Part shown: one piece after another, positions 1 to 11,185 of the stretch
Layout of the letters: the number at the start of each line of letters is the position of its first letter
Numbering within the stretch: the stretch's first letter is position 1
NCBI GenBank assembly: GCA_963802905.1
Contig: CAWDKH010000011.1
Location: 62,001 to 126,000, forward strand
DNA from: DASQFQ01 sp963802905
GTDB lineage: Bacteria; Actinomycetota; Thermoleophilia; Solirubrobacterales; Solirubrobacteraceae
DNA length: 64,000 bases
Direction of reading: 5' to 3'
Notes under the pieces: model-generated
Databases searched by the model: none
Told to the model about the DNA's origin: nothing
What the model saw: only the letters and a program-made list of their open reading frames with translations
Program-made: the position numbers and the translations under genes

Positions 1-352
1 AGATGCCGAGCAGCGGGAGCCCGGCGGCGTCGGCGGCGCGGGCGAGTTTGAGCTCGAAGCGGTCGAGCGCGGGCTCGGTGGGGCCGAGCAGCTCGTGCGC
101 GCGGGCGCCGTAGGCGACGGGGTCGAGGTCGGGGCCGCCGGACAGGCAGATGCCGTCGAGGCGGTCGAGCAGCGTCTCCAGCCCGTTCTCCAGCGGGGGC
201 AGCACGACCGGCACCCCGCCGGCCAGCTCGACCGCGCGCATGTAGGTCAGGCCGAGCGCCATCTCATGCTGCGGCGGCTCGCCGTGACGACGGAGCGTCG
301 CAAGCTCTCCACGCCGCACCTCTGAAGTGGTGACGCCGATGAGCGGGGGCAT
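1..352 (-). CDS. PuuD-like gamma-glutamyl-GABA hydrolase / class I amidotransferase, N-terminal part
   Basis: Partial gene that runs off the left edge; only the first 117 codons are present. It begins at ATG (352) with MPPLIGVTTSE. It then shows the family pattern GGVPVVLPP, a segment ending LSGGPDLDP followed by a YG pair, and AGLPLLGI just where the nucleophile-elbow Cys (GICRG) would follow. This order is typical of the peptidase C26 / PuuD family, cytosolic glutamine-amidotransferase-like hydrolases that split gamma-glutamyl amides such as gamma-glutamyl-GABA. The catalytic Cys, His and Glu are outside the window, so activity cannot be confirmed. It is divergent from ettA with 42 bp between the two starts. 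Confidence 0.8.
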   Translation of the reverse strand, partial: MPPLIGVTTSEVRRGELATLRRHGEPPQHEMALGLTYMRAVELAGGVPVVLPPLENGLETLLDRLDGICLSGGPDLDPVAYGARAHELLGPTEPALDRFELKLARAADAAGLPLLGI

Positions 353-394
353 AGAACTAATGTCGGTCAACGAGCGCCTATCCTCAACCGCCAG

Positions 395-2050
395 ATGTCC
401 AGTCAATACGTATTCACGATGTACAAGCTGTCCCGGACGCATCCCCCGGACAAGCAGGTCTTAAAGGACATTTCGCTGTCCTTCATGCCCGGCGCGAAGA
501 TCGGCGTCCTGGGCCTCAACGGCTCTGGCAAGTCGACGCTGCTGCGGATCATGGCCGGACGCGACACGGAATTCAGAGGAGATGCCCAGCTTGCCCCCGG
601 AGCAAGCGTCGGATTGCTCGAGCAGGAGCCTCAGCTCGACGAGAGCAAGGACGTGCGCGGGAATGTCGAGGACGGCGTGGCCGAGACGCGCGCCCTGCTC
701 GACCGCTTCAACGAGCTCGCGGCCAACTACTCCGACGAGACCGCAGACGAGTTCGCGCGCATCCAAGAGCGCATCGACGCCGCCGACGCCTGGAACCTCG
801 ACACCCAGCTCGACACGGCGATGGACGCGCTGCGCCTGCCGCCCTCCGACGCCGACGTGACCACGCTCTCCGGCGGCGAGCGCCGCCGCGTCGCCCTCTG
901 CCGGCTGCTGCTCAGCGCGCCGGACCTGCTGCTGCTCGACGAGCCGACGAACCACCTCGACGCCGAGTCCGTCGGCTGGCTCGAGCGCCACCTCGAGGAG
1001 TACAAGGGCACCGTCGTGGCCGTGACCCACGATCGCTACTTCCTCGACAACGTCGCCGGCTGGATCCTCGAGCTCGACCGAGGCCACGGGATTCCATTCC
1101 AGGGCAACTACTCGAGCTGGCTGGAGCAGAAGCAGGCTCGCCTGGCGCAGGAGCAGAAGACCGACAAGGCGCGCAAGCGCACGATCGAGTCCGAGCTCGA
1201 GTGGGTGCGCGAGAACCCGAAGGGCCGGCGCAAGAAGTCCAAGGCGCGCCTGAACAACTACGAGCGGCTGCTGGCCGAGGACCGCAACATCAAGCTCGAC
1301 CAGGTCCAGATCCACATCCCGCCGGGGCCGCGCCTCGGCGGCAAGGTGATCGACGCCGACGGGCTGCGCAAGGGCTTCGGCGACCGGCTGCTGATCGACG
1401 GGCTGTCGTTCACGCTCCCGCCCGCGGGCATCGTCGGGATCATCGGCGCCAACGGCGCCGGCAAGACGACGCTGTTCAAGATGATCGTCGGCGACGAGCC
1501 GGTCGACGCGGGGTCGCTCGCGGTCGGCGAGACGGTCGAGCTGGCCTACGTCGACCAGAGCCGCGACGCGCTCGATGCCGAGAAGACCGTCTGGGAGGAG
1601 ATCTCCGACGGCTACGAGCACATCAAGGTCGGCGACCAGGAGGTCAACTCGCGCGCCTACGTCGCCGGGTTCAACTTCAAGGGCTCCGACCAGCAGCGCA
1701 AGGTCGGCGCGCTGTCAGGCGGCGAGCGCAACCGCGTGCACCTCGCGAAGCTGCTGCGCCGCGGCGGCAACACGCTGCTGCTCGACGAGCCGACGAACGA
1801 TCTGGATGTCGACACGCTGCGCGCGCTGGAAGAGGCGCTCCTCGCCTTCCCCGGCTGCGCGGTGATCATCTCCCACGATCGCTGGTTCCTCGACCGCGTG
1901 GCGACGCACGTGCTCGCGTTCGAGGGCGACTCGCAGGTGACCTGGTTCGAGGGCAACTTCGAGGCGTACGAGGAGAACCGGCACGCCCGGCTCGGCGCCG
2001 AGGCCGACCGGCCGCACCGGATCTCCTACAAGAAGCTCGTCCGCTCCTGA
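395..2050 (+). CDS. ettA: EttA, energy-dependent translational throttle ABC-F ATPase
   Basis: 551-residue ABC-F protein with two ATPase domains and no membrane segments. Domain 1 has Walker A GLNGSGKST near residues 40-48, signature LSGGERRRV and Walker B LLLLDEPTNHLD. Domain 2 has GANGAGKTT, LSGGERNRVHLAKLL and LLLDEPTNDLD. Between them is the basic linker with the PtIM-type arm (WVRENPKGRRKKSKARL). Length and the N-terminal FTMYKLSRTHPP match EttA, which binds the ribosomal E site and gates translation elongation according to the ATP/ADP ratio. The start at 395 lacks a clear Shine-Dalgarno. A TATCCT hexamer at 379-384 lies 10 nt upstream, so a leaderless or nearly leaderless transcript is plausible. 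Confidence 0.95.
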   Translation: MSSQYVFTMYKLSRTHPPDKQVLKDISLSFMPGAKIGVLGLNGSGKSTLLRIMAGRDTEFRGDAQLAPGASVGLLEQEPQLDESKDVRGNVEDGVAETRALLDRFNELAANYSDETADEFARIQERIDAADAWNLDTQLDTAMDALRLPPSDADVTTLSGGERRRVALCRLLLSAPDLLLLDEPTNHLDAESVGWLERHLEEYKGTVVAVTHDRYFLDNVAGWILELDRGHGIPFQGNYSSWLEQKQARLAQEQKTDKARKRTIESELEWVRENPKGRRKKSKARLNNYERLLAEDRNIKLDQVQIHIPPGPRLGGKVIDADGLRKGFGDRLLIDGLSFTLPPAGIVGIIGANGAGKTTLFKMIVGDEPVDAGSLAVGETVELAYVDQSRDALDAEKTVWEEISDGYEHIKVGDQEVNSRAYVAGFNFKGSDQQRKVGALSGGERNRVHLAKLLRRGGNTLLLDEPTNDLDVDTLRALEEALLAFPGCAVIISHDRWFLDRVATHVLAFEGDSQVTWFEGNFEAYEENRHARLGAEADRPHRISYKKLVRS

Positions 2051-2052
2051 CG

Positions 2053-2928
2053 ATGGTGAGCACGAACGGCGGGGCGCCGGTGCTGATCCGGCACTACACG
2101 GATCCGAGCTGCCCGTTCGCGTTCTCCGCCGAGCGCCAGCGGCTGCGGCTGCTGTGGCTCTACGGCGACCAGATCGAGTGGGAGCTCCACATGGTCGTCC
2201 TGTCGGAGAAGCGGCCCGGCGAGGACTACCCGGCCGAGCGCGTCTCCGCGAGCCGGCGCGAGATCCAGCTCCAGTACGGGATGCCGATCGACTGGCGGCC
2301 GGTGGAGCTCGGCGCCTCGCTGCCGGCCTGTCGCGCGGTCATCGCGACGCGGCTGCGAGCCCCCGACCGCGAGCCCGCTCTGCTGCGCCGCCTGCGGGTC
2401 CTGAACTTCTCCGGGCTCGCGCTCGACGACCCCGAAGTGATCGAGCGCGCCTGCACCGAGGCGCTGATCGAGCCCGAGGAGATCCGCGCGTGGATCACCG
2501 ATCCCGGCGTCGAGCCCGCGCTGCGCGCCGACATGGAGGCGTCCCGCAGCCCGTCGCCCGCCTCGCGCGCGCAGGACTACAAGCTCGGCGGGACGGAGGA
2601 GGAGCGCCGCTACACGTGCCCCTCCTACGAGCTGATCCGCGTCGTCGATCCGCCGGTGGACTGGCCGACCGCGAGCCGCGTCGACCTGCCGGGCTTCCGC
2701 CCCGTCGAGGCCTACGAGGCCGCGATCGCCAACATCGCGCCCGAGCTGACGCGCCGCCCAGACCCGGAGTCGGTCGACGAGGTGCTCATGTGGGCCGGCA
2801 TGCCGATCGCGACCGCCGAGGTGGCCGCCGTGTGCGACCGCGAGATCGCCGACGTCCGGACCGAGCTCGCCCGCGTCGCGACGTACCTTCCGGTCGGCGG
2901 CGACGGCTACTGGACCGCCGCCGTCTGA
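2053..2928 (+). CDS. DsbA/FrnE-like thioredoxin-fold protein
   Basis: 291 residues, starting 2 bp after the ettA stop, so probably co-transcribed. Near residue 10 it has HYTDPSCPFAF, the position of the CxxC in DsbA/FrnE and 2-hydroxychromene-2-carboxylate isomerase folds. Here only one cysteine is present (C-P-F-A), so a dithiol exchange reaction is unlikely. There is a long helical insertion, and the C-terminal third reads like a helix-turn-helix (VDEVLMWAGMPIATAEVAAV). No signal peptide, so cytosolic. Substrate unknown. The family assignment rests on the N-terminal beta strand and SCPF motif and on overall length. Confidence 0.65.
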   Translation: MVSTNGGAPVLIRHYTDPSCPFAFSAERQRLRLLWLYGDQIEWELHMVVLSEKRPGEDYPAERVSASRREIQLQYGMPIDWRPVELGASLPACRAVIATRLRAPDREPALLRRLRVLNFSGLALDDPEVIERACTEALIEPEEIRAWITDPGVEPALRADMEASRSPSPASRAQDYKLGGTEEERRYTCPSYELIRVVDPPVDWPTASRVDLPGFRPVEAYEAAIANIAPELTRRPDPESVDEVLMWAGMPIATAEVAAVCDREIADVRTELARVATYLPVGGDGYWTAAV

Positions 2929-2956
2929 GCCCCGCAACCGGCGGGATTCCTCAGGA

Positions 2957-3838
2957 GTGGCTGCTAGCTTCCCGCGCCGCATGCTCCCCGTGCTCCTCGC
3001 GCTGCTCCTCGGCGCCGTGCTCACCGGCTCTGCCCTGCTCAAGCTCGCCGACGGGCCGCGCACCCGCGCCGCCCTCGGCACCTACGGAATCCACGACGAA
3101 GCCGCCGCGCGCGTGCTGTGGGGCGGGCTCATCGCGGTCGAGCTGGTCCTCGCGGTGGCGATCGTCGTCGGCGTCGAGGCCGCCGCGTGGGCGGGCGCCG
3201 CGCTGTTCGCCGCGTTCACCGTCGCGCAAGCCGTCGCGCTGACCTCGGGGCGCGCCGGCGCGCCATGTGCGTGCTTCGGCGCGCGCGGCAAGATCGGCCG
3301 CGCCTCGCTGGCCCGCGCCGCGGCGCTGACGGTCGCCTTCGCGGTGCTGCCGCTGCTCGACCGCGACGAGCCGTCGACCGAGGGCTGGCTCGCCATCGGC
3401 CTGGTCGCCGCCCTGCTCGGGATCGCCGCGCTCGGCGTCGCCGTGCTCGCCCTGGCGCGCGAACTGAGCGCGCTGCGGGCAGAGATCGACCCGCGCGGCG
3501 CGCTCGAGATCCCCGAGGAGGGGCCGGAGCTCGGCGGGCGCACCGAGCTGATGGACGTCGAGCCGGGCCGGCTCGGCCTCGCGGTCTTCACCTCCGAGGG
3601 CTGCGGCATGTGCCGCGCACTGGCGCCCGCGATCGAGGCGCTCGGGCGGGACCCGCTCGTGCGCCTGCGGACCTTCGACGAGGTGGCCGACGCCCACGCC
3701 TGGGCCGCCGCCGGCATCCCAGGCTCGCCGTTCGCGGTCGCGCTCGACGAGCACGGGACCGTGCTCGCCAAGGGGACCTTCAACACCCCCGGCCAGCTCG
3801 AGTCGGTCCTGGCGACCGCGGAGCGGCGGCGCGCGTGA
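2957..3838 (+). CDS. MauE-like membrane protein fused to a thioredoxin-like (MauD-type) domain
   Basis: About 293 residues from GTG 2957 (ATG 2981 is an equally plausible start). The first half is a four-helix DoxX/MauE-like membrane domain (LLLGAVLTGSALLKLADG) with a conserved-looking Cys pair in GAPCACFGARG. After a further membrane helix, a thioredoxin-like domain carries TSEGCGMCRALAPAIEAL, a CGMC redox motif near residue 215, and the cis-Pro region IPGSPFAVALD. In mau operons MauE is a membrane protein and MauD a separate thioredoxin-like protein, both needed for disulphide formation in the amine dehydrogenase light chain. Here both functions appear joined. The stop overlaps the next start (GTGA). 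Confidence 0.75.
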   Translation: MAASFPRRMLPVLLALLLGAVLTGSALLKLADGPRTRAALGTYGIHDEAAARVLWGGLIAVELVLAVAIVVGVEAAAWAGAALFAAFTVAQAVALTSGRAGAPCACFGARGKIGRASLARAAALTVAFAVLPLLDRDEPSTEGWLAIGLVAALLGIAALGVAVLALARELSALRAEIDPRGALEIPEEGPELGGRTELMDVEPGRLGLAVFTSEGCGMCRALAPAIEALGRDPLVRLRTFDEVADAHAWAAAGIPGSPFAVALDEHGTVLAKGTFNTPGQLESVLATAERRRA

Positions 3839-4371
3839 GCGACTCCCGGCGCGGCTTCCTCGCCAAGGTCAGCGGCACGCTGATGGCGGTCACCGGCGCG
3901 AAGACCGCGACCTCGCTGATCAAGCCCGGCGAGGCCGAGGCGTACCACTTCTGCGGCCACATCTACACGACCGACTCGTGCCCGCACCCGACCGGGCTCC
4001 CGCGCATCGACTCCAAGGGGCGGCCGCTGCGCGCGAAGGACGGCCACCGCGTCGACGACCTCGGCCGGCTCGTCGACCTCAACGGTGACCCGGTCGACGA
4101 GGACGGCCAGCGCCTCACGGACGCCGACGGCGTCCCGCTGCCCGCCGCGTCGCGGACGCCGGTGTGCACGGCGGTGGCCCAGCGCTACGACTTCAACACC
4201 AAGGTCGACGGCGCCTGGTACCGCTGCTGCGGCGGCCACGTGCGCAAGCTCGTCGACTGCTGCTCGCACTCGAAGACGCGCATCAACGGCGACCGCTCGC
4301 TGACGGGCTATTGCTACAAGGGCCGCAAGGTCTTCTGCGTCATGTACTTCCAGACGAAGGTGCCGTGTTGA
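3835..4371 (+). CDS. Cys-rich methylamine-dehydrogenase light-chain-like protein with Tat signal
   Basis: 178 residues from GTG 3835, overlapping the MauE-like gene by 4 bp. The N-terminus SDSRRGFLAKVSG fits a twin-arginine signal (SRRxFLAK). The mature part has ten cysteines, clustered in WYRCCGGHVRKLVDCCS and ending GYCYKGRKVFCVMY. This resembles the C-terminal cystine network of MauA, the small TTQ subunit of methylamine dehydrogenase. The only Trp is in AWYRCC. By eye, neither residue corresponding to the two TTQ-forming tryptophans is Trp, so it is unlikely to carry TTQ. The middle (residues about 55-105) is a polar Asp/Gly-rich insertion. Its neighbours are disulphide-handling membrane proteins, which suggests exported, heavily disulphide-bonded maturation. 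Function unknown. Confidence 0.65.
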   Translation: MSDSRRGFLAKVSGTLMAVTGAKTATSLIKPGEAEAYHFCGHIYTTDSCPHPTGLPRIDSKGRPLRAKDGHRVDDLGRLVDLNGDPVDEDGQRLTDADGVPLPAASRTPVCTAVAQRYDFNTKVDGAWYRCCGGHVRKLVDCCSHSKTRINGDRSLTGYCYKGRKVFCVMYFQTKVPC

Positions 4372-5874
4372 CCTGGGTCCTCGCCATCGCTGCGCTCGCG
4401 GCCGGCGTGACCGGCGCGTGGTCGCCGTGCGGGTTCTCGATGGTCGAGACGCTCGCGCCCGCGGGCTACGCCGGGCGGCTGCGCACGACGCTGGTCGCGT
4501 GCGCGACGTTCACGCTCGGCGCGCTCGTCGGCGGGGTGATCACGTTCGGCGGCCTCGGGCTGCTCGGGCAGTGGCTCGGCGCAGGCGGGACAGGTGCCGC
4601 TGCGGTCGCCGCCGTGGTGGCCGTCGCCGCCGCGATCGGCGAGGCGCGCGGCGTGCGGATCGTGCCGCAGGTGCGCCGCCAGGTGCCGGAGTCGTGGCGG
4701 CGGATCCTCCCGGTGCCGCTGGCCGCCGGCCTCTACGGCGTCCTGCTCGGGCTCGGCTTCACGACCTTCATCCTCACGTTCGCCGTGTGGGCGCTCGCGG
4801 CGGTCAGCGTCGCGCTCGGCGATCCGGCGCTCGGCGCCGTGCTCGGCCTCGCCTTCGGCGCCGGCCGCGCGCTGCCGGTGATCGCGCTCGCCCCGGTCGC
4901 CGAGACCGACCGTGGCAACGCCGCCCACGCCGCGATGGCCGAGCGCCCGGCGATCCTGCGCGGCCTGCGCGTGGCCGACGCGGTCGCGCTCGCCGCCTGC
5001 GCGGTCGCGATCACCACGGTGGCGCCCGCGAGTGCCACGACGATCGCGGCATTCTCCGCCTCCGGGCCCTCGGCCGAGGGCTCGCTCGTCGCCTTCCAGC
5101 GCCCCGGTCCGACCGGCGTCGGTTACCTCACCCGCCCCGGCGGGACCGTCGGCCTGCCCGGCCGCGACCCCGCGCTCGGCGCCGGTCTCGTCGGCTGGCG
5201 CGACGCCCAGAGCCAAATCGTGCTCGCGCGGACCGACACGCTCGAGCCGGTGGCGAGCTACGCCGCGCCGGGCGCCGGCCCGTTCGCGTTCAGCGACCAG
5301 TGGGTCGTGTGGCTGGTGAGCCAGACCCAGCTCGTCGTGCAGCCCCGCGACTCCTCCACGCCGCCGCGCATCGTCGCGAGCGCGCGCAGCAGCCGAGCAG
5401 CTCGGCCGCCCGTCGATCGTCGGCTCGACCGTGCTCTTCCACCGCGCCGGCAAGGCCGGCTCCTCGATCCGCCTGTTCGACCTCGCGACCGGCCGCGAGA
5501 GCCTGCTGCGCTCCGAGCGCCGCGCGCTGCTGAGCAACCCGTCGTTCGACGGCCGCCGCATGCTCTACGTCCGCTCGACCTACACCCGCCAGGAGCTCCG
5601 CCTCGGCCCCGTCGTGCGCCGCGCCACGACCCGAGACCAGGCGCTCTACCGCACCACCCCGACCGCGCGCCGCGACGCCAGCCACGAGCCGGGCCACCAC
5701 CGCCACTCCGCGGGCTACAAGGGCGGCAAGCCGCCGCCCTTGGCGCCCCGCCCGCCGGCCGGCGTGGTCGACACGCTGTGGACGACGGCGCTTGGGCCTG
5801 GCGTGGCGTATGTGACGCGGCTGCGCAAGAAGAGTGGCGTGACGACGGCGACGCTGCTCAGCGTTCCGCGGTAG
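4365..5874 (+). pseudogene. MauF/CcdA-like membrane protein with C-terminal propeller-like domain, one-base frameshift
   Basis: Starts at GTG 4365 (or TTG 4368), overlapping the previous gene. The first ~230 residues form about six membrane helices beginning GAWSPCGFSMVETL, an SPC motif like that of the CcdA/DsbD electron-transfer family to which MauF is related. After a final helix (LAACAVAITTVAPASA) comes an exported domain with propeller-type repeats (LVGWRDAQSQIVLARTDTLE; later VLFHRAGKAGSSIRLFDLA). The frame breaks at 5393-5394. Removing one C from AGCCGAG restores SARSSEQLGRPSIVGS and reading to the TAG at 5872-5874. This is either a sequencing indel or a real frameshift. The propeller tail recalls, but is not shown to be, the MauB large subunit. 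Confidence 0.6.
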
Positions 5875-5878
5875 CTGA

Positions 5879-6080
5879 CGAACGTCAACTGCGCTGGGTA
5901 GGGAAAGGGTTCCGCGGGGCGGAGGCGGCGTTTCGTTCCTTTCGGCCGACCGGGAGTCACCGGAGGAACGATTGGTCGCCTATACGGCAGAACGTTCCCC
6001 TCGACCGGAATCGTCGCGCCGAAAGGAACGAAACGCGGTTCCGCCGAACCCCAGCCCTACCCAGCCGCCGTTGACGTTCG
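5879..6080. repeat. Palindromic intergenic repeat, copy A
   Basis: Fills the gap between two convergent genes (stops at 5874 and 6099). The outer arms are CGAACGTCAAC-GCTGGGTAGGG at about 5879-5903 and its imperfect reverse complement at 6055-6080 (CCCTACCCAGCCGCCGTTGA then CGTTCG). A second perfect 17-bp inverted repeat lies inside: CGTTTCGTTCCTTTCGG at 5929-5945 and CCGAAAGGAACGAAACG at 6019-6035. The outer arms match copies B (16291-16494) and C (62641-62810). The RNA would fold into a long hairpin on either strand and could serve as a two-way terminator. Confidence 0.8.
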
Positions 6081-6098
6081 CCGGCGGAGCCGCAACCG

Positions 6099-6785
6099 CT
6101 ACACCCAGTCCTCGAGCACCGGCACAACCGACGCCGCGGAGTCGATCACCGCATCGGCATCCGCCAGCGCCTCGACCCCAAACGGCCCCGTCGCCACCGC
6201 CACGACCCGCAACCCGTCCGCCCGCGCGCACGCGATATCCCGCGGCGTGTCGCCGATCACGACGGTCCGCTCGCGCGGCCACCCACCGGCGCGAGCCCGC
6301 GCGATCGGCGGCAGCAGCGCGCGGTCCTCGGCGTCGGAGCCGAAGCCGCCCTGGCCCTCGGGGAACCAGTCGCCGATCCCCGCCCGCGCCAGCTTGAGCC
6401 GGGCGATCCGCTCGAAGTTGCCGGTCACCAGCGAGAAGCGGAACGCGTCCGGCCGCCCGCCCAGCGACGTCAGCGCCTGCGGGACGCCGGGCGCCAGGGT
6501 GGGAGAGAGGTCCGCCGGGCAGAGCTCGTCGTAGAGCTCGCAACACGCGGCGATGACGTCGTCGGCGCGAGCATCGATGGCCTCCGACGCGTGACCCGAG
6601 GCGATCAGCAGGTCGCGCGCGATCGCCCCGTCCGTGCGGCCTGCTGCCTCGACCTGAGCGCCGTCAAGCGACAGCGGGCCGTGCACGCGCGTCAATGCCG
6701 TCCGCATCGCCTCGGCGTGCTCGAGCGAGGCGCGCTGGAGCAGCGTGCCGTCGATGTCCCAGAGCAGCAGGAGCGGCGGCGTCAC
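6099..6785 (-). CDS. HAD-superfamily hydrolase, phosphoglycolate-phosphatase-like
   Basis: 228 residues from GTG 6785, which overlaps the stop of the upstream M42 peptidase (GTGA). HAD motif I is LLWDIDGTLL near residue 10, with the nucleophile Asp and the acid/base Asp. Motif II is VTGNF and motifs III/IV are RTVVIGDTPRDI. The alpha-helical cap between motifs I and II is of the C1 type found in Gph/beta-phosphoglucomutase-like enzymes. Likely a cytosolic phosphatase for a small phosphorylated metabolite; substrate not predictable. It is the last gene of a minus-strand run acnA - M42 peptidase - HAD and ends at palindromic repeat A. Confidence 0.85.
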   Translation of the reverse strand: MTPPLLLLWDIDGTLLQRASLEHAEAMRTALTRVHGPLSLDGAQVEAAGRTDGAIARDLLIASGHASEAIDARADDVIAACCELYDELCPADLSPTLAPGVPQALTSLGGRPDAFRFSLVTGNFERIARLKLARAGIGDWFPEGQGGFGSDAEDRALLPPIARARAGGWPRERTVVIGDTPRDIACARADGLRVVAVATGPFGVEALADADAVIDSAASVVPVLEDWV

Positions 6786-7833
6786 CGCACGAACGACACG
6801 CCGGCGTCGAGCCGCCGGGCGAACGCCGCGAGCAGCCGAGCCGTGTTCTCGACGTCGTCCATCTGCACCATCTCGACCGGCGAGTGCATGTAGCGCAGCG
6901 GGATCGAGACGACCGCGCTCGGGATGCCGCCGCGCACCGCGTGGATGCCGTCGGCGTCGGTCCCGGTCGAGCGCGCGCTGGCGGTCACCGTGAAGGGGAT
7001 CCCCTCGGCCTCGGCCGTCTCGTGCAGCAGCTCGAACGCCACCGGGTCGAGCGTCGACCCGCGCTGGATGACCGGCCCGCTGCCGAAGCGATGCCGCCCC
7101 AGCTCCTTCTCGTTGACGTCGGGCTGGTCGGTCGCGAACGTCACGTCGACGACGACCACCAGATCCGGCTCCAGCGAGAACGCCGTTGTCCGCGCGCCCG
7201 CGAACGTGATCTCCTCTTGCGTCACCGCGAGCGCGGCCACGTCTGCCGTCGCGTCGCCGGCCTCCGCCACCAGCCGCGCGGTCTCGTAGGCCACGTAGCA
7301 ACCGAGGCGGTTGTCCAACGAGCGCGACACGAGCCGCCCGTTCGGGTACTCGACCGGCTCGCCGCCGATCACCGCGACGTCGCCGATGCGCACCAGCGCG
7401 CGCGCGTCGTCGCCGTCCTTCGCGCCGATGTCGATGTGCAGGTGCTTGAGCTCCGGCGCCTTCTTGCGCTCCTCGCCGTCGAGCAGGTGGATCGGCCGCT
7501 TGCCGACCACGCCCGGGATCGGCCCTTCGCGCGTCAGCACCTCGAGCCGCTGGCCGACGAGCACGACCGTGTCCCAGCCGCCGACCGCGGTGAACCACAG
7601 GTAGCCGTCGTCGTCGATGTGGTGGACGATCAGCCCGATCTCGTCGATGTGCCCGGCGATTGCCACCAGCGGCCCGTCGCCCGATCCGCGCACGCGCGCG
7701 ACGGTCGAGCCGACCGTGTCCTGGGTGACGTCGGCGAACGGGGCGCACGCGTCGCGGAACACCGCGGCGGGCGCCTGCTCATAGCCGGACGGGCCTGCCG
7801 CGGTCAGCAGGCGGCGAAGGACGTCAGGGACGC

Positions 7834-7837
<4 letters not shown>
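6782..7837 (-). CDS. M42-family aminopeptidase (glutamyl aminopeptidase / FrvX-like)
   Basis: 351 residues. Metal-binding and catalytic segments of the M42 dinuclear zinc peptidases are visible in order: AGHIDEIGLIV (His-x-Asp), DNRLGCYVAYE (bridging Asp), VTQEEITFAGA (catalytic Glu pair), VVDVTFATD (Asp) and YMHSPVEM (His). Such enzymes form cytosolic tetrahedral dodecamers that trim short peptides from the N-terminus. The start at 7837 overlaps the aconitase stop (ATGA-type), so it is translationally coupled. Confidence 0.9.
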
Positions 7838-10677
<2,840 letters not shown>

Positions 10678-10705
10678 GGCCTTCAGAATGGCTCGCACGC
10701 CCGCC

Positions 10706-11185
10706 TCAGCGAGGCAGTGTCAGCGTGCCGCCGTCGAAGCGCACCTCGACGGGCTGCGAGCCGCCTTCGGGCACGCGCCAGGACAGGGTCAGCGGGACCG
10801 CCTGGCCGGGCTTGATCGTGGCGATCTCGCCGATCCGGCGGCGCTCGAACTTCGACCCCTTCACGTGCATCGACCACGGGTACAGACCGTGCGAGAAGCT
10901 CTGGGCGAAGCGCGCCGAGGCCTTCAGGTTGCGGCCGCTCGCGTCGCGGATCTGCACCCGGTCGGACTCGAGGTCGACCGCGCGCAGCGACGCGTTGCGG
11001 ACCTTGCCGGTGAGGATCCGGTCCTGCGGCAGCTCCGGGACGAGGATCAGGCTCGGCTTCTCCTTCCACACCAGCCGCGCGGAGTCGGTCGCCGCCTGCG
11101 TCGTGCCGCCGTCGCGGTCACCGAGGAGCAGCAGCGCGCCCACTCCGGAGAGGAGCAGGACGGTCGCCGCCACCCACCACTTCAT
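10706..11185 (-). CDS. Membrane-anchored beta-sandwich protein of unknown function
   Basis: 159 residues. An N-terminal hydrophobic helix (residues 2-20, WWVAATVLLLSGVGALLLL) acts as signal anchor. The rest is predicted all-beta, with LTGKVRNASLRAVDLESDRV and a C-terminal LTLSWRVPEGG, like the extracellular immunoglobulin-like domains of DUF4352/FxLYD proteins. No catalytic motif. Its ATG overlaps the stop of the secreted beta-helix gene (ATGA), so the two are made together and probably act together outside the cell. Function unknown. Confidence 0.6.
   Translation of the reverse strand: MKWWVAATVLLLSGVGALLLLGDRDGGTTQAATDSARLVWKEKPSLILVPELPQDRILTGKVRNASLRAVDLESDRVQIRDASGRNLKASARFAQSFSHGLYPWSMHVKGSKFERRRIGEIATIKPGQAVPLTLSWRVPEGGSQPVEVRFDGGTLTLPR

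Noticed and set aside
95..325. Plus-strand ORF of 76 codons at the left edge
   Set aside because: It is the shadow of the PuuD-like gene on the minus strand, which shows clear family motifs.
3835..4371. True TTQ-containing methylamine dehydrogenase
   Set aside because: Only one Trp, and no mauB or mauG gene. Described as MauA-like instead.
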